The notes under the pieces: generated by a model
Told to the model about the DNA's origin: nothing
The model's input: the letters and a program-made list of their open reading frames with translations, nothing else
The model's database searches: none
Assembly (NCBI GenBank): GCA_964589725.1
Contig: CAZPUJ010000393.1
Span: forward strand, 1-5,018
Direction: 5' to 3'
DNA from: CAYSHJ01 sp964589725
Lineage (GTDB): Bacteria; Planctomycetota; Planctomycetia; Planctomycetales; Planctomycetaceae
Length of the DNA stretch: 5,018 nucleotides
Shown here: positions 1 through 5,018 of the stretch, in pieces
Numbering within the stretch: position 1 is the first letter of the stretch
Layout of the letters: each line of letters opens with the position of its first letter
Position numbers and translations under genes: made by a program

Positions 1-8
1 ACGGGCGA

Positions 9-31
9 GCTTGCGAAAAGTCTTCGCAAGC
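9..31. repeat. Small 9-bp perfect hairpin near the window edge
   Basis: GCTTGCGAA (9-17) is perfectly complementary to TTCGCAAGC (23-31) around a 5-base loop. No T-run follows on either strand, so intrinsic termination is not supported. It could be an RNA hairpin or an operator-like dyad belonging to whatever lies left of the window. The rest of 1-160 outside this and the heptad repeat shows no credible gene. Confidence 0.5.
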
Positions 32-70
32 GTCACTGCCAAGCACAGCCGCTCCAAATTGACACTTGTT

Positions 71-155
71 GATTTTCGATTTTCGATTCTTGATTTTCGA
101 TTGCGACATGCAGCATGCGGTTCAATCGAGAATCAAGAATCGCCAATCGAAAATC
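71..155. repeat. 33-bp inverted repeat made of GATTTTC-like heptads, downstream of the operon
   Basis: Arm 71-103 pairs with 123-155, with 30 of 33 positions complementary (mismatches at 82/144, 83/143 and 96/130). The left arm is a tandem heptad series: GATTTTC, GATTTTC, GATTCTT, GATTTTC, GATTGCG (71-105). Read on the minus strand the right arm is GATTTTC, GATTGGC, GATTCTT, GATTCTC, GATTGAA (155-121). The 19-base spacer itself contains the palindrome CATGCAGCATG (107-117). The element is AT-rich against a GC-rich background and begins 5 bp after the lipoprotein stop codon. It has no T-run, so it is more likely a dispersed palindromic repeat or an mRNA 3'-end stabiliser than a classic terminator. 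It resembles in style the heptameric short tandem repeats known from filamentous cyanobacteria, without claiming common origin. Confidence 0.88.
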
Positions 156-160
156 CCCCG

Positions 161-619
161 TTACGTGCCTGACTTCTTCTCGCCACTGGCCGAGGCTTCG
201 TCTTCGATGGCCGGCGGCTCTTTGCCTTCCTTCGCGCGATACAAGGCCGCGAATTTCTCCTGCAACTTCGGATCGCACTTGAAGCATTGCGACTTCGCGC
301 GGTCGTGTTCGTCGCACCAGTCGCCCTTGGATTTGAAGGCAGCGGCGACTTTGGAGTTGCACATGCTGCACTCGGCTTCGGGGACGCCGTGCTCGCCACA
401 CCACCAGCCGGAATGATCGTACACCTTCTTGCCGTCTTTGCTGTGATCGTGGCCGTCGCCTTCGTGATGGTCGCCGTCCTTGTGGTCGGCATGGTCATCA
501 TGTTTGCCCGTTCGAGCGACTTCCTTTGCCGGTGGCGCGGCCGAGTCACCGCAGCCGTTCGCCGCGAACATGACTGCCGCGAGCAGACCGCAAGCCGTCC
601 AAAGTTGTTGCTTCGTCAT
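161..619 (-). CDS. Small predicted metal-binding lipoprotein with His-rich linker and two WCxEH(x6)CxxC modules
   Basis: The protein has 152 residues. A signal peptide MTKQQLWTACGLLAAVMFA ends in AANGC, a degenerate lipobox with C23 as the likely lipidated residue, so a periplasmic membrane-anchored protein is expected. Residues 40-69 form a His/Asp-rich stretch (H40, H43, H46, H51, H52, H57, H59, H69), typical of metal-buffering linkers. Two modules of identical spacing follow: W73-C74-x2-H77-x6-C84-x2-C87 and W101-C102-x2-H105-x6-C112-x2-C115, each giving a CHCC set that could bind one metal ion. A charged tail ends in EKKSGT. I recall similar WCxEHGVPExxCxxC modules at the N-terminus of CusB-like adaptors in Planctomycetes, but the module has no name I am sure of. 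The gene follows the pump by 37 bp and is probably the last of the operon, since an inverted repeat starts 5 bp after its stop. Inferred role: periplasmic metal capture or hand-over to the pump or adaptor. A redox or structural role for the cysteines is also possible. Confidence 0.85.
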   Translation of the reverse strand: MTKQQLWTACGLLAAVMFAANGCGDSAAPPAKEVARTGKHDDHADHKDGDHHEGDGHDHSKDGKKVYDHSGWWCGEHGVPEAECSMCNSKVAAAFKSKGDWCDEHDRAKSQCFKCDPKLQEKFAALYRAKEGKEPPAIEDEASASGEKKSGT

Positions 620-625
620 CTTGGT

Positions 626-630
626 TCTCC
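626..630 (-). promoter_or_regulatory. Shine-Dalgarno for the small lipoprotein gene
   Basis: On the minus strand AAAGGAGA lies 6 nt before the ATG at 617-619, within the 37-bp gap after the pump stop codon. It decides the start: the upstream in-frame ATG at 662-664 overlaps the pump's own last codons (ATGTTTAA), and its translation would put 15 charged/polar residues in front of a normal signal peptide. Confidence 0.75.
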
Positions 631-656
631 TTTGTTCAAACAGGGGGAAAGTAGGA

Positions 657-3600
657 TTAAACATGGGTCAACTCCTTTTCGCGGGCGGTCTCGTGAGTCG
701 TGGTCACTCCCACGGGATGCGCTTCGCCGTCTTCGTGTTCGACCAGCAGGCCCAGCATCGGAGCCGCCACCGATTCCGGCATGTGGAACCAGCGGATCAG
801 CACCCATTGAATCGCGTGCGCGATGGCGTCGAAGAACAAATACAACACACGAAGCACCAGCAGCGACATCACCATCGCTCCGATGACTCCCCCGATGACG
901 ACGGTCGCAAGCGGGCGTTGCACTTCGGCTCCTTGGCCGGTCGAGAGCGCCATCGGCAGGAAGCCGAAGCTGGCGACGAGCGTGGTCATCAACACGGGAC
1001 GCAAACGCGTGATCGCCGCTTGACGCACGGCGTCGTGGACCTTCATGCCGGTGCGCCGTAGTTGCCGCACGTAACTAATGAGGATCATGTCGTCCAGCAC
1101 GGCCACGCCGGAGAGTGCGATGAAACCAATGGCCGCCGAGATCGAGAAGGGCATGTCGCGTAGCCACAGCGCGATGATGCCGCCGACCCAGCCGAACGGC
1201 ACGCCGGTGAAAACTCGCAACGAGTCGATGACGTTGCGATACGTGAAAAACAGCAGCGTGAAGATCATCGCAATCGCGACCGGAATGACGATCAGCAGGC
1301 GATTGCGGGCGCGTTCGTAATTCTCGAACTGGCCGCCCCATTCCAGAAAGTAGCGCCCCGGCGGGAGCTTGACTTTCTCGCCGACCTTTTGCTGAGCCTC
1401 GGCCACGAACGTCCCCATGTCCCGGCCGCGAATGTTGGTCGTGATCGTGATCCGCCGCTGGCCCCATTCGCGCGTGATGGTCGAAGGTCCTTCGACCATG
1501 CGAATGTCGGCCAGCCGCGAGAGCGGAATCCGTTCGCCGGTCGGCGTCGCCACTTGAATCGTGCCGAGCGCCTCCGGGCTGCTCCGTAAACGATCCGGCA
1601 GTCGAGCCACCAGCGGGAACCGCAACTGACCTTCGACGACTTGCCCGACTTCCAAGCTGCCGACCGATTGAATCAAGTCGAGCACCGTTTGTGCCGCGAT
1701 CCCGTAGCGCGCGATCTCGTCTTGTTTGATCTGCACCTGCAACACCGGTTGGCCGGTGACTTGCTCGACCGAGACATCCGCGTTGCCGTTAATCGACTTC
1801 AAGACCGCTTCAATCTCCGCCGCCTTGCTGACCAGCAGGGAAAAATCGTCGCCGAACAGCTTGATGCCGAGGTCGGCGCGCACGCCGGAAATCATCTCGT
1901 TCATCCGCAACTCAATCGGTTGCGAGAACGCGACCTTCTGGCCGGGGATGACGCGGACTTCCTTCTCGATCCGGCCGAGCAATTCCTCTTGCGTCTTGGC
2001 TTGCGTCCACTGCGAGCGCGGATGCAGCGTGACGTACATGTCGGTGAGTTCGATGCCCATCGGGTCGGTCGCGACTTCCGCCGTGCCGACACGGCTCCAG
2101 ACGTGCCGCACTTCGTCCGGGAATTTTTCCAGGATGATCCGTTCCATCACCGAGTTCATGTGGTTCGATTCGCCGAGGTCCGTTCCCGCCAGTCGCACGA
2201 CGTTGACCGTCATCGAACCTTCCGACAGCCGCGGGATGAACTCGCTACCGAGATTCGGAGCGATCATGCCGAACGAAAAGATCAGCACGCACGCCGCGAT
2301 GCTCACGACGGCGAACCGGTGATTCATCGAGAACCGGAGCACCGGCTGATAGAGCCACAGCACCAGCCGCATCAGCCACGGCATCTTCTCGTCAATCCGC
2401 CGCGGCAGGACCATGCTGGCCAGCACCGGCATCAACGTCATCGACAGCACCATCGACCCGGCCAGAGCGAAGATGACCGTCAGCGCCATCGGCCGGAAGA
2501 GCTTCCCTTCGATCCCCTCCAGCGTCAGGATCGGCAGGTAAACAATCATGATGATGAGTTCGCCGAACAGCGTCGGCTTGCGGACTTCGACCGCCGCGTC
2601 CCGCACGACCTCGATCTTGCTGCGGCCGCGCAAGTCGCCGTGAGCGATGTGCCGCACGCAGTTCTCGACCATCACCACCGAGCTATCGACGACCATGCCG
2701 AAATCGATCGCACCCAGACTGAGCAAACTGGCCGCGATTCCGAACTGCCACATGCCGCTGAACGCGCACAGCATCGACAACGGAATCGCCACCGCGACGA
2801 TCGTGGCCGCTCGCAAGTTACCCAGGAACGCGAACAAAATCGCGATCACCAGCAGCCCGCCCTCGAACAGATTGCGGCGCACGGTGTCGATCACGAAGTC
2901 CACCAGTTCGGTGCGGTCATAAACGACGGTGATGTCCACGTCGGCCGGCAGCGTCGGGCGGATTTCTTCCATCCGCTTCTTGAGCGCCGACGTGACGACC
3001 TTGCTGTTCTGCCCCATCGTCATGAAGCACAAACCGAGAATCGCTTCGCCCCGTCCCATCGCCGTGACCGAGCCGCGACGAATCTCCTGGCCGATGCCCA
3101 CCGTCGCGACATCCTTTACGCGGATCGGCGAGCCGTCCTTCGCCGTGACGACGATGTTTCGAATCTGTTCCTCGGTGACCGTGCGGCCGAGGCCATGCAC
3201 CAGCAAGAACTGATTGTTCTGCTGAATGCCACCGCCACCCGTGTTCTTGTTGTTGTTCTCCAGCGCGGTGACGACCTCCGCAAACGTCAGCTTGTGCTTG
3301 ATCAACTTTTCCGGGTCGATGCGGACCTGGTACTGCTTCTCGAAGCCGCCCCACGAATTGACCTCGGCCACGCCCGGCACCGTGCGCAGTTTCGTCTTGA
3401 TCGTCCAGTCGTGAATCGTCCGCAGGTACGTCAGTTTCTCGGCTCGCTCGGCCTCGGAAGCTCCTTCAAAGTCCCAACCTTTGAGCGTCACGATGTAGTG
3501 ATAGACTTCGCCTAACCCGGTCGCGACAGGACCAAGACTCGGCCGCTCGATGCCCGGCGACAGCACGACCGAACCCAGCCGCTCATTGATGATCTGCCTC

Positions 3601-3917
3601 GCGAAATAAATGTCGGTCCCGTCCTGAAACGTCACGACGACTTGCGACAAACCAAACTTCGACACCGACCGCAGGATTTCCAGCCTCGGCAGGCCGCCCA
3701 GCACTTGCTCGATGGGAAACGTGATTTGCTGCTCGACCTCTTCGGGTCCGAGTGCCGGAGCCGTCGTGTTGATCTGCACCTGAATCGGCGTCGTGTCCGG
3801 GAAGGCGTCGATGTCGAGATGCAACACCGCAATGCCACCCGCCACCGCCAGTGCAACCGACGCCAGCAGCACGAGAAACCGATTCCGAAGTGAGACGTCG
3901 ATAATCCAGTTGAGCAT
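657..3917 (-). CDS. Heavy-metal efflux RND pump, CusA/CzcA family (HME-RND), CzcA-like residues
   Basis: This is a proton-driven inner-membrane pump of 1086 residues (family usually about 1030-1070), expected to work as a trimer with an adaptor and outer-membrane channel to expel metal ions. The N-terminus MLNWIIDVSLRNR and first membrane helix (about 16-35), the DAFPDTTPIQVQI porter start, a first membrane cluster (about 350-505), a second porter domain and a last cluster (about 873-1030) give the duplicated RND plan. Helix 4 reads DFGMVVDSSVVMVEN with D405, D411 and E418, matching the spacing of the proton-relay acids of CzcA (D402, D408, E415). CusA of E. coli has only the second acid of this Asp pair. 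Aligned from memory, the Cu/Ag-binding methionines of CusA (M573, M623, M672) are replaced by N572, L624 and E674, arguing for a divalent substrate. Helix 10 has SGVAVLDDM (D942, D943), where CzcA relatives as I recall them carry asparagine-glycine. The start at 3917 fits the family N-terminus but has only a weak GGGA site. ATGs at 3941 and 3938 follow a better GGGAG site inside the inverted repeat and would add 7-8 residues. The open frame continues back to 4052, overlapping the ATPase gene. Confidence 0.95.
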   Translation of the reverse strand: MLNWIIDVSLRNRFLVLLASVALAVAGGIAVLHLDIDAFPDTTPIQVQINTTAPALGPEEVEQQITFPIEQVLGGLPRLEILRSVSKFGLSQVVVTFQDGTDIYFARQIINERLGSVVLSPGIERPSLGPVATGLGEVYHYIVTLKGWDFEGASEAERAEKLTYLRTIHDWTIKTKLRTVPGVAEVNSWGGFEKQYQVRIDPEKLIKHKLTFAEVVTALENNNKNTGGGGIQQNNQFLLVHGLGRTVTEEQIRNIVVTAKDGSPIRVKDVATVGIGQEIRRGSVTAMGRGEAILGLCFMTMGQNSKVVTSALKKRMEEIRPTLPADVDITVVYDRTELVDFVIDTVRRNLFEGGLLVIAILFAFLGNLRAATIVAVAIPLSMLCAFSGMWQFGIAASLLSLGAIDFGMVVDSSVVMVENCVRHIAHGDLRGRSKIEVVRDAAVEVRKPTLFGELIIMIVYLPILTLEGIEGKLFRPMALTVIFALAGSMVLSMTLMPVLASMVLPRRIDEKMPWLMRLVLWLYQPVLRFSMNHRFAVVSIAACVLIFSFGMIAPNLGSEFIPRLSEGSMTVNVVRLAGTDLGESNHMNSVMERIILEKFPDEVRHVWSRVGTAEVATDPMGIELTDMYVTLHPRSQWTQAKTQEELLGRIEKEVRVIPGQKVAFSQPIELRMNEMISGVRADLGIKLFGDDFSLLVSKAAEIEAVLKSINGNADVSVEQVTGQPVLQVQIKQDEIARYGIAAQTVLDLIQSVGSLEVGQVVEGQLRFPLVARLPDRLRSSPEALGTIQVATPTGERIPLSRLADIRMVEGPSTITREWGQRRITITTNIRGRDMGTFVAEAQQKVGEKVKLPPGRYFLEWGGQFENYERARNRLLIVIPVAIAMIFTLLFFTYRNVIDSLRVFTGVPFGWVGGIIALWLRDMPFSISAAIGFIALSGVAVLDDMILISYVRQLRRTGMKVHDAVRQAAITRLRPVLMTTLVASFGFLPMALSTGQGAEVQRPLATVVIGGVIGAMVMSLLVLRVLYLFFDAIAHAIQWVLIRWFHMPESVAAPMLGLLVEHEDGEAHPVGVTTTHETAREKELTHV

Positions 3918-3935
3918 GATGATCCCGTTGCAGCC

Positions 3936-3997
3936 CATCATTCTGCTCCCATCGTTCTGCCAAATTTGTTTGGCAGAACGATGGGGGCAGAATGATG
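3936..3997. repeat. 29-bp near-perfect inverted repeat between ATPase and pump genes, built from 14-bp units
   Basis: The left arm 3936-3964 pairs with 3969-3997 around a 4-base spacer (TTTG); 28 of 29 positions are complementary, with the single mismatch at 3947/3986. Each arm contains two tandem 14-mers: 3972-3985 GGCAGAACGATGGG and 3986-3999 GGCAGAATGATGAA on the plus strand, and 3948-3961 GGCAGAACGATGGG and 3934-3947 AGCAGAATGATGGG on the minus strand. The arrangement is too regular to be chance. It lacks a T-run, so it is not a classic intrinsic terminator in either direction. It starts 8 bp after the ATPase stop codon and runs into the candidate 5' end of the pump gene. The likely nature is a dispersed REP/MITE-like palindromic element or an mRNA structure that tunes expression of the downstream pump; the family is not identified. 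Confidence 0.92.
3945..3950 (-). promoter_or_regulatory. Possible Shine-Dalgarno of the pump gene, inside the inverted repeat
   Basis: On the minus strand GGGAGC precedes ATGATG at 3941-3936, with GGAG 4 nt before the first ATG and 7 nt before the second. The A of GGGAG (position 3947) is the only base that breaks symmetry of the 29-bp inverted repeat; the other three 14-mer copies carry G or the end of the unit there. In mRNA this site and both ATGs would be paired in the hairpin. If the true start is the ATG at 3917, the hairpin ends 18 nt before it and this site is not used. Which start is used cannot be decided here. Confidence 0.4.
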
Positions 3998-4005
3998 AAG
4001 ACAGA

Positions 4006-4698
4006 TCAAGCAGCCTTCGTATTGGGAATCTCGTTGTGCGCAACGAGCGCACCGTCGCTCAAACACAATCGGCGAGACGCTCGAGCGGCGGCACCGGGGT
4101 CGTGAGTCACCATGACGATCGTACGGCCTTCGCTCACAAAATGGTCGAACATCGACAGCACGGCCTCGCGGCTCGACGGATCCAGGTTGCCGGTCGGCTC
4201 GTCGGCCAGAATCAGTCGCGGGTTGTTGGCCAAGGTGCGAGCGAGGGCGACTCGCTGCTGCTGGCCGGTACTCAGTTCGCTCGGCTTGTGCTCGATGCGG
4301 TTGCCGAGTCCGACTTGCTCCAAGAGCGAGACGGCTCGGTCGCGTTGTTTGGACTTGCTGACGCCGTGCAAAAACAACGGGACTTGGACATTCTCCAACG
4401 CCGTCAGGAACGGAACCAAGTTGAACGTTTGAAAGACGAAACCGATCCGCTCGCGCCGCAGTTTGGTTCGTTCGATGACGCTCAACTCATAAAGCGACTG
4501 GCCGTCGAACCACACTTTGCCGCTGTCGGGCGACAACATGCCGCCAAGCATCGACAACAGCGTCGTCTTGCCGCTGCCGCTCGGGCCAACGACGGCGACG
4601 TACTCGCCGAGTCCGATGTCGATCGACGTGGCCTTAAACGCGAAGACTTCTTCTTGCCGCCGCCGATAAACCTTGGTGATGTCTTGAAGCTGAAACAT
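4006..4698 (-). CDS. ABC transporter ATP-binding protein, MacB/LolD type
   Basis: This is a 230-residue ATPase subunit, the usual length for stand-alone LolD/MacB-type nucleotide-binding proteins. Visible motifs in order are: Walker A GPSGSGKT (38-45), Q-loop Q90 in FQTFNLVP, ABC signature LSTGQ (142-146, a variant of LSGGQ) followed by QQRVALARTL, Walker B LILADEPTGNLD with D166/E167, and the switch histidine H199 in VMVTHD. All catalytic residues are present, so it should hydrolyse ATP. The FQxFNLxP and DEPTGNLD wording is typical of the LolD/MacB/FtsE branch, which pairs with FtsX-like permeases; such a permease lies directly upstream with a 4-bp gap. The start is chosen by the AGGAGGT site 8 nt upstream. 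Downstream, after only 8 bp, comes a long inverted repeat and then the RND pump gene. Known branch roles are macrolide/toxin efflux with an adaptor (MacB) or lipoprotein release (LolD). Its place in a metal-efflux operon suggests an export role, but this is inference. Confidence 0.95.
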   Translation of the reverse strand: MFQLQDITKVYRRRQEEVFAFKATSIDIGLGEYVAVVGPSGSGKTTLLSMLGGMLSPDSGKVWFDGQSLYELSVIERTKLRRERIGFVFQTFNLVPFLTALENVQVPLFLHGVSKSKQRDRAVSLLEQVGLGNRIEHKPSELSTGQQQRVALARTLANNPRLILADEPTGNLDPSSREAVLSMFDHFVSEGRTIVMVTHDPGAAARASRRLCLSDGALVAHNEIPNTKAA

Positions 4699-4702
4699 GG
4701 CG

Positions 4703-5018
4703 TTAGACCTCCTGGAAGCAGCAGCACGGGTCGAGCTTCGCGGCTGAACGGGCCGGCCAGAGCGCGGCCAGAGTGGTGATAACGAGGGCCGCTCCGACGG
4801 CGAGCGCGATCAAATCCGGCAGCGGTGTGACGGTGACTCCCGCCCATTGCGAGCCGAGCAGCATTGCCACGATCAAGCCGAGCACGCTCCCGCCGACGGC
4901 TCCGACGATACCGAGCATCCACGCTTTCAACAGAAACATCCGAGTGACGAGACTCGGCGTGGCTCCGAGCGCCATCAGCGTGCCGACTTCGCGGCGACGT
5001 TCGCGGACGTTCGACGAA
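4703..5018 (-). CDS. ABC transporter permease, FtsX/MacB type, C-terminal part (5' end outside window)
   Basis: The frame is open to the window edge, so this is the last ~104 residues of a longer membrane protein. It begins with NVRERRREVGTLMALGAT, the cytoplasmic loop typical of MacB/FtsX/LolC-type permeases (VxERxREIGxxxAxGAT), which contacts the ABC ATPase. Two hydrophobic membrane segments follow (around WMLGIVGAVGGSVLGLIVAM and LIALAVGAALVITTLAALWP). The family-typical ending PARSAAKLDP comes next, matching the usual PAxxAAxLDPxxAL. Permeases of this family do not normally import solutes; they couple ATP hydrolysis to mechanical work on periplasmic partners, such as adaptor-channel complexes or lipoprotein release. 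The tail is odd: instead of the usual DPxxAL ending it reads DPCCCFQEV with three consecutive cysteines. The stop codon (TAA) lies 4 bp before the ATPase start, so the two are almost certainly co-translated subunits of one transporter. The substrate cannot be read from this fragment. Confidence 0.9.
   Translation of the reverse strand, partial: SSNVRERRREVGTLMALGATPSLVTRMFLLKAWMLGIVGAVGGSVLGLIVAMLLGSQWAGVTVTPLPDLIALAVGAALVITTLAALWPARSAAKLDPCCCFQEV
4707..4713 (-). promoter_or_regulatory. Strong Shine-Dalgarno for the ABC ATPase
   Basis: On the minus strand the sequence reads AGGAGGT, a full match to the anti-Shine-Dalgarno core, 8 nt before the ATG at 4696-4698. It lies inside the last codons of the permease gene (CAG GAG GTC TAA). 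This fixes the ATPase start and suggests translational coupling between permease and ATPase. Confidence 0.85.

Noticed and set aside
9..31. Intrinsic terminator at the small hairpin
   Set aside because: The stem is good, but no run of T follows on either strand.
620..664. Lipoprotein start at the ATG at 662-664
   Set aside because: It would overlap the pump stop codon and place 15 residues before the signal peptide; the internal ATG at 617-619 has a clear GGAGA site.
287..1061. Overlapping plus-strand open frames of 199 and 193 residues
   Set aside because: Both are antisense to the lipoprotein and the pump C-terminus. The hydrophobic stretch in one is just the reverse reading of the His/Asp codons.
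1641..3515. 624-residue open frame on the plus strand
   Set aside because: It lies fully antisense to the RND pump. Its product is an Arg/His/Asp-rich, low-complexity sequence with no recognisable fold, as expected from GC-rich codon use read backwards.
3936..3999. CRISPR array from the repeated 14-mers
   Set aside because: The units are directly adjacent and in inverted pairs, with no spacers and no cas genes.
3918..4052. Pump start at the most upstream ATG (4052), giving 1131 residues
   Set aside because: The extra 45 residues overlap the ATPase gene and translate the inverted repeat, have no family similarity, and precede a normal HME-RND N-terminus.
3793..4779. 328-residue plus-strand open frame spanning the ATPase, the inverted repeat and the pump start
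   Set aside because: It runs antisense across two real genes and an intergenic repeat, and has no family motif.

Overview
The window is one co-directional gene block on the minus strand, read from right to left. It holds the 3' end of an FtsX/MacB-type ABC permease (cut by the window edge), a complete MacB/LolD-type ABC ATPase, a complete heavy-metal RND efflux pump of the CusA/CzcA family, and a small predicted metal-binding lipoprotein with a His/Asp-rich linker and two WCxEH(x6)CxxC modules. The genes sit 4 bp, about 64-88 bp and 37 bp apart, so a single transcript is likely. Long open frames on the plus strand are antisense shadows of these genes.

Organism: a GC-rich Gram-negative-type bacterium, since an RND pump needs an outer membrane to export across. 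The WCxEH...CxxC module beside a CusA/CzcA pump, and the style of the intergenic inverted repeats, recall Planctomycetes (Pirellula/Rhodopirellula-like). This is recognition from memory, not a database result.

Layout: 4703-5018 permease C-terminus; 4006-4698 ATPase; 3936-3997 near-perfect 29-bp inverted repeat built from four copies of a 14-bp unit, lying between the ATPase and pump genes and overlapping possible pump start codons; 657-3917 RND pump; 161-619 lipoprotein; 1-160 no gene, but a 33-bp inverted repeat made of GATTTTC-like heptads (71-155) and a small hairpin (9-31).

How the parts may work together: the RND pump would export metal ions from periplasm or cytoplasm using the proton gradient, and the lipoprotein could bind the same metal in the periplasm. 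The MacB-like ABC pair may share an adaptor and outer-membrane channel with the pump. No CusB/CzcB adaptor or CusC/CzcC channel gene lies in this window; if present they are probably upstream, beyond position 5018. Residues in the pump favour divalent cations (CzcA-like) over Cu(I)/Ag(I).
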